From assembly GCA_941918925.1 (NCBI GenBank), contig OW799237.1, positions 5,995,201 through 6,059,200 on the forward strand: a DNA stretch of 64,000 nucleotides. Direction: 5' to 3'. Position numbers and translations under genes: made by a program. The notes under the pieces are model-generated. The model was not told where the DNA came from, searched no databases, and worked only from the letters and a program-made list of their open reading frames with translations. Origin of the DNA: Phyto melanocephala. Lineage: Eukaryota > Arthropoda > Insecta > Diptera > Rhinophoridae. This document shows, one piece after another, positions 36,250 through 48,499 of the stretch. How positions within the stretch are numbered: the stretch's first letter is position 1; each line of letters starts with the position of its first letter.

Positions 36250-36595
36250 GACAGTCGTATTACAGCTCTGGTCGGGTCAAGAGCTCGCGCGTCATTGCCA
36301 TTATCTCTGAAGAGCAATCAGGCCGTCCTTTTCATCCGTCTTCATTTTCGTAACTGGAGGAGTACCAATTAAACTCAACACTAACTGGAGGAGTTCCATA
36401 AAACTCAGTATAATTATTTGTTCAGATGTCTCCGACTTCCTATACAATGGTATAGGTCGACTTGCGGTGACTGAACTAACATGTTTTATAACTGGAGGAG
36501 AACCATAAAACTCAAGATTTAATTATTGTTCAAGTGTCTCTGACTTCCTATACAGAGGTATAGGTCGATTTACGGAGCCGGAAACAACGTGGAAT
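36250..36595. repeat. repeat plus two 107-bp tandem units
   Basis: 36250-36345 matches 35560-35690. Units starting AACTGGAGGAG lie at 36383 and 36490 (period 107), with a partial unit at 36352. Each unit carries CTATACANNGGTATAGGTCG, a block also seen near 24030 at the edge of another foldback copy. Confidence 0.65.
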
Positions 36596-36641
36596 ACCAT
36601 GGCTATTTGGTTACGTACCTCTGCCAATCAATTTCAAAGTC

Positions 36642-38173
36642 AACAAGTAAGAGCGCTATATTCGGCCGTGCCGAATCTTATATACCCTTCACACCGTGTA
36701 GTCATGCAATAACAGTAGTTTGTATCCCATATGAAATACGTACATACATATAAAAAACATACAATATAAAAACATCCCATTGTAAAATTATAAATTTACG
36801 TATGTATGTTAAAAAAAGAAATAAAAAAAAAATTAAAAAAAAAAATTTAAAAAAAATTTAAAAAAAAAAATTAAAATATATATAATTAATATAAAACAAA
36901 AAAAATAAAAAAAAAATTAAAAAAAAAATTTAAAAAAAATAATTAAAATATATATAATTAATATAAAACAAAAAAAAATAAAAAAAAAAATTAAAAAAAA
37001 AATTATAAAAAAATTTAAATAATATATTAAATAAAAAATAAAAAAAAATTTAAAAAAAAATTTTTTAAATATAAAAAAAAATTTTTTTTGGCTCAGTTGG
37101 GATTCGATGCCACGTTTTCTCTAACCAGTATACACGTTTGTATGTATGTATGTTGTTGTTGTAATGTTGTTTTTGTGAAAAAAAATCGAGGTGGTCGTGG
37201 GTTTTTGCTCATATCTCAGTTGTTTATGTACCGATGTTTCTGATTTTCAAAAGCGATCTACTCCCGAATATTTCTGATATTTTAATACCTCACCCGGGTC
37301 CAAGCGATGTCGGGGGGCTTCAAAAAGTTGATTTCAACATACACACGGACAGACGGTCAGACGGACAGACTGACAGAGCTTAATCGACTTCCCTATTCAT
37401 AAGCTTTCAGAAAATGTATACTTTATGGGGTCGGAAATGAAAAGTATATATTTTCTGAAAGCTTATGAATAGGGGAGTCGATTAAGCCCTGTCAGTCTGT
37501 CCGTCTGTCCGTGTGTATGTTGAAATCAACTTTTTGAAGCCCCCCGACATAGGTTGGACCCGGGTAAGGTATTAAAATATCAGAAATATTCGGGAGTAGA
37601 TCGGTATTGAAAATCAGAAACATCGGTACATAAACAACTGAGATATGAGCAAAAACCCACGACCACCTCGATTTTTTTTTCACAAAAAAAACATTACAAC
37701 AACAACATACATACATACAAACGTGTATAATGGTTAGAGAAAACGTGGCATCGAATCCCAACTGAGCCAAAAAAAAATTTTTTTTAATTTTTTAAAAAAA
37801 TTTTTTTTAAAATTTTTTTTTTATTTTTTTTTTTATTTTTTTTTTATTTTTTATTTAATATATTATTTATATTTTTATTATTATTTTTTTTTTTTTAATT
37901 TTTTTTATTTTTTTTTAATTTTTTTCTTTTATTTTTTTTTTGTTTTATATATGTATATTATATATATAATAATTTTTTTTTTTAAATTTTTTTTTTTAAA
38001 TTTTTTTTTAAAATTTTTTTTTTAATTTTTTTTTTCGTTTTTTTAACATACATACATACGTGTACGTATTTCATATGGGATGAATGCTGATACAAGCAAC
38101 TGTTATTGCATGACTACACGTTGTGAAGGGTATATAAGATTCGGCATGGCCGAATATAGCACTCTTACTTGTT
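36642..38173. mobile_element. 1.5-kb palindromic foldback element
   Basis: Two arms of about 760 and 735 bp are inverted copies about a centre near 37408-37430. The outer ends are AAGTAAGAGCGCTATATTCG and its complement; each arm then carries GCATGACTACACG..GTG, a long A-rich (left, 36820-37080) or T-rich (right, 37780-38040) tract, GGCTCAGTTGGGATTCGATG, and GGCTTCAAAAAGTTGATTTC. Near the centre the arms differ at only a few positions and flank a spacer of a few tens of bases around GGGGTCGGAAATG. The open frames here are repeat translations. No transposase is present. Confidence 0.85.
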
Positions 38174-38808
38174 CACTGTGTGAAGGGTATAAAAAAAAAC
38201 GCTATTACGATTTACTTCATACAAGTTGTTTGAGTAATACCGAAGCATACCACTACTTTTTCGACCCCCTTCGCTGCCAACTTAATTTATAGCTGTCAAA
38301 CGGCATCCCTTTCTTAACTGAGTCCCGCATCACTACAGACGTTATCTCTGGACTAGAAAACCGGCAACCCTAATCGCACAGTTCTTCGTGATCACCAGCA
38401 TCTTTGTTAGACTAGGGTCCCCTATGTGCGCCTACCTGTGATCCTAAGTCTACTTACTCCACTCTCCACAAACTCTGTAAGAACGAGGTCCAGGATTCTC
38501 CTATGCCTCATCAGTAAAGATACTGATGTTACTATCCACAACTTCATTTTGAATGGATGAATCTGCTATGAGCGTGCGATGCAGCCTCATCTACAGTTTT
38601 AACGCAACAATAGAAAATGGAACAATAAAATTGCACTTCTTTGAGTTACCGCCTGTAGATTTAAAAATAGACAGCACTTGAAGTTGTGGACGTATTCCTT
38701 TACACAGGCTTGCAGCTGACTTAATACAATAACTTAAAAAAAACGATTTGTGATTAAAACTTCAATAATATTAAACGTTTTATTAAAAGCGGTCGTATTT
38801 CAATCAGT
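38174..38808. other. gene-less stretch, possible LINE debris
   Basis: 38290-38600 has more balanced base composition than its surroundings and may be old LINE sequence, but no protein motif was confirmed. Confidence 0.3.
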
Positions 38809-39256
38809 GTTAAGTGCCCTGGAGACGTTTAAATAAACCATTAAACGTTTGCAGATGTATTTCTGTCGTTTATTTGATGGACGTTAAAATATATATTCGT
38901 CAATCAGCGTTTTAATTTTGAGTGTTTTATGTTCGTTTACAAGTATGTCGCCATCGGATGGATGATGATTTATTGTTATTGGTGTTTTGTACATATTTTC
39001 AACTTTACATTTAATAAATCTGACAAGCTTGGTAATGTTAAATAGAAGATAAAATGAACTTTTTTTTCTGTTCGTAGACTTTTTCATCACTACAATCACA
39101 AATCAGATTTGAGACTTCTTTTTATAATTCCCAACTGTAAACGATCAAATAAAAAACTTGTCAAAAGCCGTACGCGCGTGTAGTTGAAAAAGTACGACAT
39201 CACAAACACCCATCAGCTGCTTAATGGTTTATTTAATCGCCTCCAGGACATTTAAC
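38809..39256. mobile_element. TIR element of about 448 bp
   Basis: The left end GTTAAGTGCCCTGGAGACG continues into TTTAAATAAACCATTAA. The right end, complemented, reads GTTAAATGTCCTGGAGGCG, then ATTAAATAAACCATTAA. No coding frame is supported inside. Target duplication is not clear. Confidence 0.6.
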
Positions 39257-42200
39257 AATTTTTGGTAGCGGCTCTTACAAAATAACAATGGCGTCCTAAT
39301 CTTCATTTAGCAAAAATAATAAAGAGCACAAAACAAAATATTAGATTGTTTATCTTTTTTGAACAATTTACCAATGGCTTTCTTGAGTTGAACACTTGTT
39401 AAAACATTAACATCTTAAGGCAATTATGAAACGAAAAAGTCTGTTAATTTGTAAAAGATAAAATTAGTTTTTAATTTGATTTTCAATTTTAACACCATAA
39501 CTATTAATTTATATAGGTTTTTTTAGACTAACACATGGAAAGACGGCAACTCTTCTAAATAAATTTTAAGAATTGCAATAAATCTTTAAGATTTTTTTTT
39601 ATATAACTTTGAGAAACAATTTTTTTGCAACTTCAAAATGCAAATGTTTGCTAATTAATTTATGTATTTCTAGAAAACTACATAAGCATTTCACATCGAA
39701 ACTGTAACATTGTTAATAACGAAAACTAATTACCTAATTGCGTGCAATTGTTTTCTTTAACTTTAAGGTTTTTAGAGCATGCAATAAAAATTGCCTTGAA
39801 CCAATTTCTAAAAAAAGAAAAGTTAAATAACTTAAATGTTAGAGTTTAAATTAAAAGAAAATTAAAAAATAAATAAATAAATTAACCCATTCTTGAATAA
39901 TTTTTATTGGTTTATACTAGAAACATTAAAATATTATGAGACTTACGGCAGTACATTAAAATAAACAAATCTTATTGTACACTATGTTGTTGCTTCAATA
40001 GTTTGAACAATATTCTCAAGTCATAGACTGTTTAATTTTATAATTTTTGAGCTACACTCACGGCTCCATTAAAAATAACACTTTCAAATAAAACCCCCTT
40101 TTTAACACTAACATAAACCTATAACATGCACACAGTGAAAACGATCGTTAAAATTGTTGTAATAAATATAATTCCTCTTAACTACTGATCCGATAACTTT
40201 ATAACGTTTGTTTAGAATACAGACACAAGTCTTTTTAAACCTTTTTGGCGTCTGCAACTTATCTGAATACATTAAAAGTTACATAAACTAATTATTTATT
40301 TTTTTTTTACAGACACAAGTCTATTTAAACCTTTTTGGCGTCTGCAACTTATCTGAATACATTTAAAGTAACAAAACTAATTATTTCATATTTTTCTTTT
40401 ACAAAAAAAAAAATCGTAACTGACCCACTGTTCTTAAATTTCTTGTATTTGTAGTAATTACTCAAGCAATACATTTTTCCTACATTAGAGAGCAATAATT
40501 AAATTCCAGCAGCATCTATTACATGAATAGTCTGGCATTCTCGTACTTTGTTTGTACATTTTTTATTTTATTTTTAACTGCATCGTTTTGTTGCTACTTT
40601 ATTGTGTAAAAGTAGTGGAAACATAGGGACTGAACTGATTGGATGTTTTAATGTCATTTCATGCATTGTAAACACAATTTCCTAACCGATACTGACAATA
40701 AAATCAGATATTAAAACTGCACTAGCTCATGCTTTTGCTCTTTGTTAGTGTTGCTCACTGTTTCACCGTTAGTTTAACTTCTCATATAATAAAAATAATA
40801 ATAATAATAATAGCAACAACTATGTCATAGTCAATGATTGAAAAGAATTCAAAAATTAATAATACAACAACAACTAAGAGACAAATATATGTATAATATC
40901 GTTACAATAAAAATGTTCCATTTTATAATGATATTATTTACGTTTGATATAATGTAATAAAAGAAGAGCAAAACAATATGGAGTTGAGATGTTGATGGGA
41001 GAACAATAGATTTGTGTATTTGTAAGCGAGTGTGTGCTGCAGTAACGGTAAGCAGCTACGTATGAATTTTGTTGGTAAATAAGAGAACACGTGTATTTAG
41101 GTATGAGTAATACTGTAATTTTTGGGTAAAAAAAAGAAAAAAAATACATATGTACATAGAAACACACTCGTTTTATTGATGCAATAAAAACGTATGAGCA
41201 ATCTAAATTAATTGGCAATAAACATACGCAACGTGTAACCGAAATAATAAGCTTTTAAGTAAATTTTGTATTAAATAAAAATCTACGATAAATTTTCTAT
41301 TAACAGAAAATGTAATATAAATAATAAATAATTTTTTTTTATTAAAAATGCTATAAATACTAGGTAAAATTTTTATTTTAGCCATGAAAGCTTTCTATTA
41401 CGAAATTATTAAACAAAATTCGATTATTTTTTATTTAAACGAATTTTTAAAGCCAATTTTCTATTAAAGCATTTAAATATACTGTCAGTTCCATTAAGCA
41501 CTCCTAAGCGCTTTAAAGGTTTAATCTATTTGAAACAATCTCAAGAATAGCTTAAGTGCATATTTCTTTTTAAAATCATCATTTAATTTAAACTTAAAAG
41601 CTGTTAGGATAAAAATGCTAATCCCTTGTAGTTTTATCTACTACTTATGCAATTTATAAAGCCAAAAGCACTTTAAAAAATTGTGTTAACCAGGTGGGAC
41701 TTTGTACATCAAATCCACCAAGGGCCTTATTTTTCAAACGGCTAAAAGATTTCAACTGCAATGTATTTAAGATAACAACATGTGGCGCGAATTTTAAATG
41801 GACAAAGAACAAATACAGAAATTCCCAACACAAAAAAAATCACAAAATTAATAAGGTTACAATTTATAGAAAAGTTTTGTGAATTTTTTTTTTATTAAAT
41901 TTCAAACATTTATCTTTTTCAAAAATTTCTGTAAATTTAACGTTTGCTAGTGGTTTATGGTCATTTGAAATAGATAAGATTTGATAGTTACCGTTGTTTA
42001 CAATGCTGCGAGTATTGTGTTGAATATTGGGCTTTTTTAAAAATCTTCCAGCGCAAGGTGAGCGCAATATTAAAATCTTTGTTTTTAATTTTTTTTGTTT
42101 GGTAATTAATTCGTTATTCTATACATTTTCTTTAATATTTTCTATATTTTGTAAAAATTGTCTTAATATAGGATTATTAATTAAGAAAAATAAATTTTTT

Positions 42201-43445
42201 TATTTTAGAAAAAATTAAAAAAATCTAAATTTTTATAAATTTTTAATATTTATCATTCATTTCTATTAAATAAGAAATTTTTATTTATTTAAACTCTTTT
42301 TTTTATTATTTACAGAATAAAAAAATTTAAGTCTCTCTTAATAGCCGAAAAACAGCCAGTATCAGAGTTCTTTAATAAATAGTTTGGTACTCACTGTTCA
42401 AATGCCTTTAAGTTTAAAAAGAAAACATTGAACAAACCATAAAGTATGTATGTATGTGCTTGTGTGTATTAAGTTTTTGTCAAAGAAAGGTTAGACCTAT
42501 TCTTTCTTTAAAACAATTTTAATTTAAAACCATCATCTTGTTATCTGCACTTCTACCATTTTCACACCCACCCCTCACTCCTCCATTTATAAAGCATTTT
42601 CATGTTATTTGTTTGACATTCACATTTTTCTTTTATTTACCTTGCTTTACTTTAATTCTCCCCCGCTTTGTATTTACAAAAGAATTAGTGTTTGTTGTAG
42701 CTTGGTTAAAATGTTTTAAAAAAACATGAAAATTTTTTAAACAAATATTTAATTTAATGTACCAAAAGTTGTTGTTAATGTTGATAAAATATAGAAATGA
42801 TAGAAAGCAAAAAAAAAAAAAAAAAAAAAAAACGAAAAGAAAAAACTCAATAGATTCTTACCATAAGAAATAATCTACAAGGATAAACTTGAAACCCATT
42901 TTGTCTTCTTCTTCTTTCTCTTCCCTCTCTTGCTCAAAATTTAACTCTTTGAGTGAAAGAATAAAAACCTCTTTGATACTTTTTTTTTTTGCTATTATTG
43001 TTTATATGTAAGTATGTGTGCATGTATATATAGATTTTTTTTAATCTGCATGTGGTTTAATTGATGTGTTGTTTGGTCTGTGTGTTGTATGGATGTGCGA
43101 ATAAGTGCGGTTGTACTTATTATGTTGTATATATGTGTGAATATGTATATACAAACATTCATATTCTCTACAAGGATAATTACCTTCTCTTAAGGTAAAG
43201 GTTTATTGAAAGAAATATACACAAAATTAAAAGGCACTTGTTTGTTAAACAAATACAGTGACAGTTTTTTTTTTATTTTTACAATAAATTAAAATTTTAG
43301 TTTTAAAGATTTTTTAAAAGTTTTCTTTTAGCTAATTTTTAATACATTTTAAAAAATTTTAACATTAACGTTTTACATATTAAGTAAATGTTTTCGATGT
43401 TTTCATTTATATTGTTTATTATATGTTTATTATATTTATTATTTC
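39257..43445. other. gene-less stretch with simple repeats
   Basis: Holds a two-copy tandem duplication (40222-40400), (AAT)n at 40794-40811 and an A-run at 42809-42832. Otherwise low-complexity AT-rich DNA. No exon recognised. Confidence 0.5.
40222..40400. repeat. two-copy tandem duplication of about 90 bp
   Basis: CAGACACAAGTCT(T/A)TTTAAACC, GGCGTCTGCAACTTATCTGA and AACTAATTATTT occur twice in a row with few differences (about 40222-40311 and 40312-40400). Confidence 0.85.
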
Positions 43446-43500
43446 CCTTAAGAAGCTACCCAATGTGGTAGCGAAATATTGGAATGAAATAAAATTATTT
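43446..43500 (+). repeat. retroposon-like end with GGTAGC hairpin
   Basis: AAGAAGCTACCCAATGTGGT followed by AGCGAAATATTGG can fold as GCTACC-CAATGT-GGTAGC. An A-rich GAATGAAATAAAATTATTT tail follows. Related copies lie on the other strand at 57772-57822 and 58122-58165. Confidence 0.5.
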
Positions 43501-43656
43501 GTATAGAAAAACTGGTTTTAAGCTTCATAAATAAAACAACTATTGATATAAAAGTTTTACATTTTTTAATAACTTTTTAATTATTAGTTGTCTATTTTAA
43601 AGAAAATTTACGAACATAAAAATTCGAATTAATTCTTTATTTTTTTATTTTAAAAA

Positions 43657-44602
43657 TCCTAGTCATAGCTCAACTTAGGTTTATACGGAAATTTGCGGTT
43701 TTTTAACACGACCACTTTTTTCCCCTTTTTAAAATTTTTCTTAAACCGGAGCACGTCTGGACCGATTTATCTAATTAGTAAAACAAAAAGTTCAAAAATG
43801 GTTCTTACCGATTTTTTTTTTGCAAATTCGAAGTGGGTGTGGCACCCACCTCACATACAAAATTAACAGTTTTTGTCGTATTTCCAAATTACTGTAATAC
43901 CTAAAGTCTTAAAAATTCATAACGGGTATTATAACAACAACTTACATAGTTGAGCTTAAAACGAGCTGAAAAGAAATGGGCGTGGCACCTTCAATTTGAA
44001 TAAAATACATTTTATGAGCTATTTAGAAAACTATTACCTCTATAATCTTTCAACTTTGTGGATTTTATTTCTACACAATTTGTTTTATCCCAATCAAAAA
44101 TGTATACGATCGGAGCAGGGTAAGTGTTGCCCCCAAAACAAAAAAATTAATACATGATTTCTTTTAGAAAAAATAATTTCAAACGACGTGGTACATCTTA
44201 TACAAAGAAAATATATATAATTCCATATCTGCAGAACTATAAATTTTTATAAGCTTTAAATTATTTGCTTCAATATTAGTTTAAATTTTCGGGTGCCATA
44301 TCAATAGGATCATTGCAGGAGAAGGACATCCTTTAATACCGTAAAAAAACATTTGATGTCATTTCTTTAAAACTATAATACGTATTTAAAATTTAGTAAG
44401 AGCTACTTTTGATAAAAATGTCCTAATTATAACTAAAAATAATAAAGTTTTAGTAAGGAGGAGTGATACGCTCATACGAATAAAATTTTATTTATTACAA
44501 TTATTGCAAACCTAACAAATAATGGCTGACAATAATCTATCAACTAATGAATACAATGCAAAAACTTTGTTGGGGCCAGCAAGGCGGTCCGGGTTCTGCT
44601 AG
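43657..44602 (+). mobile_element. Helitron-like element, second family
   Basis: Starts TCCTAGTCATAGCTCAACTT after host A and ends GGTCCGGGTTCTGCTAG before host T. It contains GTGGGTGTGGCACC-type and AAATGGGCGTGGCACC blocks, and has no coding. Related copies: 6700-7300, parts of 26540-26700, and the end at 33214-33252. The 3' hairpin is not obvious, which limits confidence. Confidence 0.45.
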
Positions 44603-45288
44603 TTTATAAAAAAAATTGTTTTAATTGTTAGTAAAAAATGTACAAAAATTTTTTTAAAAATTTATTACTAAATCATGTCAAAATTTTTAAGTTCTAATGA
44701 AAGAAACTTTATACTTGAATATGATGGGAAAATACAATAAAACCAGTTTTTGGGTTAAAATTTTTAGTATAGAAATTTTGGATAAATTTTTTTGAAATAG
44801 GCCTTTGATAAACCTTAAATATGTTTTTATGAATACGGCAGTAAATATTTTCTTAAATATTAAATTTTTCCTCAATACATTGCCACAAATAAATTTTAAC
44901 AATACATACGAATATTACTTAAGTTTTTATGTGGTTTTTTAAAAGCATACATATACATTTACCATACATACATAAAAACTATGTACGTATAGATATATGT
45001 ATATAGATGTTTTCTGTACAAATGTGTGCGTTAAAATTTTCAAGGTTTATCTGTGATGTTGGTAGAAAATCTAGTATCACAAAGGACCCATGTATAACAA
45101 CAATAACAACAGCAATAGTATGATTATCACCGTCAGTTGCAGTTGCAGCGGGTTAGTATCAACTACAACAATAAATGCAACACCTGCAACTGTTTTATCA
45201 TACTTTACACAAACAGCAACCTTGACTGTAATATAATACATACATCCATACACATATAGAGAAAGAGAAAAAATGCTAAAACCTTCTA
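44603..45288. other. gene-less stretch
   Basis: AT-rich, with CATA repeats and a CAG/CAA-rich patch at 45100-45220. No gene. Confidence 0.5.
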
Positions 45289-45292
45289 TTAA

Positions 45293-47089
45293 CCCTTTAA
45301 GGTTTTTTAAGAGAATAATTGTACATCGAACAAAATCAGAAATTTATTAACAAAATTGTTATAAATGGAATTTCTAGTTCAAATTTATTGATTTTTAATA
45401 ATGAATTTCTTTGTATAATTTATAAGTTTTCAAATTGTATTTAAAAGAAAGGGTAAATTTTTAATACGTTTTTGTATAAAATATTACCTAATATTTTCTT
45501 TAAATGGCTCTAAAATGGAAATTTGTTGATTTATATTAAAAGAACATTTTTTTAACATTTCTTATGAACAAATATTTAAAATTTTTACTAAAAGCAAATA
45601 TTTCAATGAAAATATATTTTTTTAAGAAGAGATTAATTTCTTAGAAAAATACTATTAAAAGGTTTTTTTAATTTATTTATTGAAAAATTGTGAAGAATTG
45701 TATACAAATTTTCTCTAAAAAGAAAAAAAGAGATTTTTTTTTTACATTATAAAAGAAAACTTTATAGAAACTTTTCTTACAAAAAGAAATTATTTAAAGA
45801 AAATTTAATAAAAAAATATTTGATTTTAATAATTTTTAATTTATTAATTAATAATTTTTTTCTTACAAAAAGAAATTATTTAAAAATAATTTATAAGAAA
45901 ATATTTGTTTAAATTGTTAAGTAAATTAAGATTTTATCAAAAAATTTTTAAAATATAATATTTTTGATTTTTTAGTAAAAAATTTTTTGGAAAATTAAAT
46001 TTGATATTGTCTTTAAATTGCTTCAAAATATAAATTTTTGGATTTTTTTTATTAAAAGAGAATTTTTTTTAAACATTTTTAATAAATAAATATTTTATCT
46101 AAATTTTTTTACTAACACAAAATATTTCACAATATTTTTTTAAAAAGAGGTTAATTTGTTAGAAAAATATTATCAAGTTTTTTTTTCCTTTAAATACAAT
46201 TTTATGAAAATTTTTTCGAAATAATTTTTTTATTTAAAATAAAAAAAAAAATTATTGAAATTTTTCTTTTAATAAGAAATAGGTTCAAAAATTATTTATA
46301 AAAAACAGATTTGTTTTCTTACATTGTAAAAGAAAAAACTGTATTGAAACTTTGCTTACAAAAACAAATTATTTTAAAAATAATTTATAAAAAATATTCT
46401 TTTAACGCTGTTTAGTAAATCAAGATTTTTTTAAAGAAAATTTCTATAGTATAATATTATTGATTTTTTAATAAAAAAAATTCTTGGGAAATTTGTAAAA
46501 TAAAAATTTTTTTAATAATTTTTTTTTAAACATTTTTTATAAATAAATATTTTATTAAAAATGTTTTAAATATATATTTATATATATATATATTTGCTTG
46601 AATATTTTCAATGAGAAGATATTTTAAAAAAGTTATTGAATTTTTTTTTAAAAAGAAATAGTTTAAAAAATTATTAATTAGGAATAAAAATTTGTTCTTA
46701 CATTTTGAAAGAAAAATTAATTTAAAAATTATTTACAAAAAAAATATTTTTTTAAATTGTTTAGTAAATAAAGAATTTTTAGAAAATTTCTATAATAGCT
46801 AATTTATTAATTTATAATTGATTTAAAGAAATTTTCGAGTAATTTAAGATTTCAAATATTCTTTATAAAGAGAAAAGTTTTTTTTTTTAATAAAAAGACA
46901 ATTTATTACAATTTAAAAAAAAATGTTTAACTCTATTTTTTATAATATTTAATTATTAAAGAATTTATTGATTATTTATTTATTTATTTTTAACAAAATA
47001 GAAATGTTGTTGAGTTAAGAAAACTAACAAAAAAAAAATTATTAATTGCAAATTCTAAATTTTTTATATGCTATGTTACATTTAAAGGG
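45293..47089. mobile_element. TTAA-flanked 1.8-kb AT-rich element (piggyBac-like ends)
   Basis: TTAA at 45289-45292 and 47090-47093 bounds short inverted ends CCCTTTAA, as in piggyBac-type elements (TTAA target, CCCTTT start). The interior is almost entirely A/T and shows degenerate repeats of about 500 bp: landmarks at about 45493 and 46006, with a decayed third near 46495, each carrying TTTAAAT.GCT..AAAAT and AAACATTTTTTATAAATAAA-like blocks. The ends are short, so chance cannot be excluded. Confidence 0.4.
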
Positions 47090-47093
47090 TTAA

Positions 47094-48252
47094 TATAGAT
47101 TCTTATAGTTTTGTTTATTTTTCCGCTGCACATTATAAATATACTTAACAACAATCTAAAATGAATATTAATGGGGTTGGGTTCTTTTATTTGTTTTTTT
47201 TTTTTTTGTAATCCATATAAGGACTACTGAGAGTTTCTTTATCACAAAGAAAAAACTATAAGTTTACAAGGACAGACAGTTCGACCAACTTATATAAACA
47301 TACACACATGCACAAACATATAAAAATAAAGCGTAAGTATAAATACATACTGAGTTTTATTAAAGTCTAAGTGGCCGAAATGTAATATTTTTTTGTAATT
47401 TTTTTTTTAGTTTCTTTCTCAAGAATTAATGTACGTATGTATGTATGTATTTATGTATATACATATTAATACTTTATAAGTATGTATTTATGTATTTATG
47501 TACGTATTATCCTTTTTATTTAATGTTTGCAGAGACTTAAGGAAGATTTTTATTTAAAGATTAAGTGGTAGTTTGTACTTGTTTTTATATCAAAAGAAAT
47601 TGAAAACCTAATTAGTACTCAATTTAAATGTAGATAATAATGAGAGGTCATCATCTTCGGGATTTAAAATACATAACTTTCTTTGTGGTAAAACTTAGAA
47701 AAAAGTTTTATATTAAAAGGAAAATGGAAAGACAAAGAAGAGCTTCAAACTTTTAAAAATACGTAAAAAAAAGTCGATAATAATTATAAAATCAGAATCT
47801 AAAAAATAATGATTTTATTATAAGTGTAGACAGTTTATAGAAAATTTTTTATTTTATAAATAACACATATTTAGAAAATTTCATTTGGAAGAATAAATTT
47901 GTTCAAAAACAATCTTTTTAAATTTAATAAATTTTATGTTTCATATAAAAAAAAAATATCTATAAAAAACAGTTTTCTAATACTTTTTAATTACAAGAAC
48001 CATTTGCACAGACTATTAATAATATTCTCTGCCATTTGCCATCAATAACTCAATGCATATTTATTCATCAGGTAGTCTTGATTCGTCAGCTGATTATTTT
48101 TTTGTTCCCTTATTTTAAACTTCAGTTGTCAAACTAAATAAATTAAATACCTCTTTCTCTCATTTATTTAAAATGTCAAACTTCATACATAAAAAAAATA
48201 AATTATCCCTGAACAAAAACTGAAAAGATTTATCTGATACCTTTATATGTGT
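47094..48252. other. gene-less stretch
   Basis: GTATGTATGTATGTAT and TATGTATTTATG repeats at 47430-47510. No gene evidence. Confidence 0.5.
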
Positions 48253-48269
48253 ATTTTTGGAACTTATTA

Positions 48270-48482
48270 GGTTAGGTTAGGATGAAAAGGAGTGGTACTA
48301 AAAGCCCAAACCCACGACAGGTATACACTTATGCCCAATTGACATGTTGTGTGCTCCATATGAATAGAAGAGTTAGAATAGAAATAGAATACAGCAGTCC
48401 AGAGTCTCTGGCGGGAATCGAACCCGCAACCCCCAAACTAGCAGACCAGAACACTACTGACTAGTCCACCGAGACACCCTTA
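48270..48482 (-). mobile_element. tRNA-derived SINE, copy 2, with 17-bp target duplication
   Basis: The perfect 17-mer ATTTTTGGAACTTATTA flanks it (48253-48269 and 48483-48499). On the minus strand it starts AAGGGTGTCTCGGTGGAC, with GGACTAGTCAG as A-box region, and has a perfect Pol III B box GGTTCGATTCC (complement at 48414-48424). A central linker leads to a 3' tail that matches the LINE end at 17488-17577 and finishes with CCTAACCTAACC. The + strand open frame across it (AGIEPATPKLADQ) is a familiar artefact of such SINEs. Confidence 0.9.
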
Positions 48483-48499
48483 ATTTTTGGAACTTATTA

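Noticed and set aside
37492..37770. 92-codon minus-strand frame in the palindrome
   Set aside because: It lies in the foldback arm, is mirrored in the other arm with changes, and reflects repeat sequence including a T/G/A-rich tract.
48282..48464. Open frame with AGIEPATPKLADQ on the + strand
   Set aside because: It is the reverse reading of the tRNA-derived SINE and appears in many automatic annotations; it is not a gene.
48390..48482. Possible functional tRNA gene on the minus strand
   Set aside because: The Pol III boxes are present, but no proper cloverleaf or anticodon arm could be drawn, and the segment is the head of a SINE with a target duplication.
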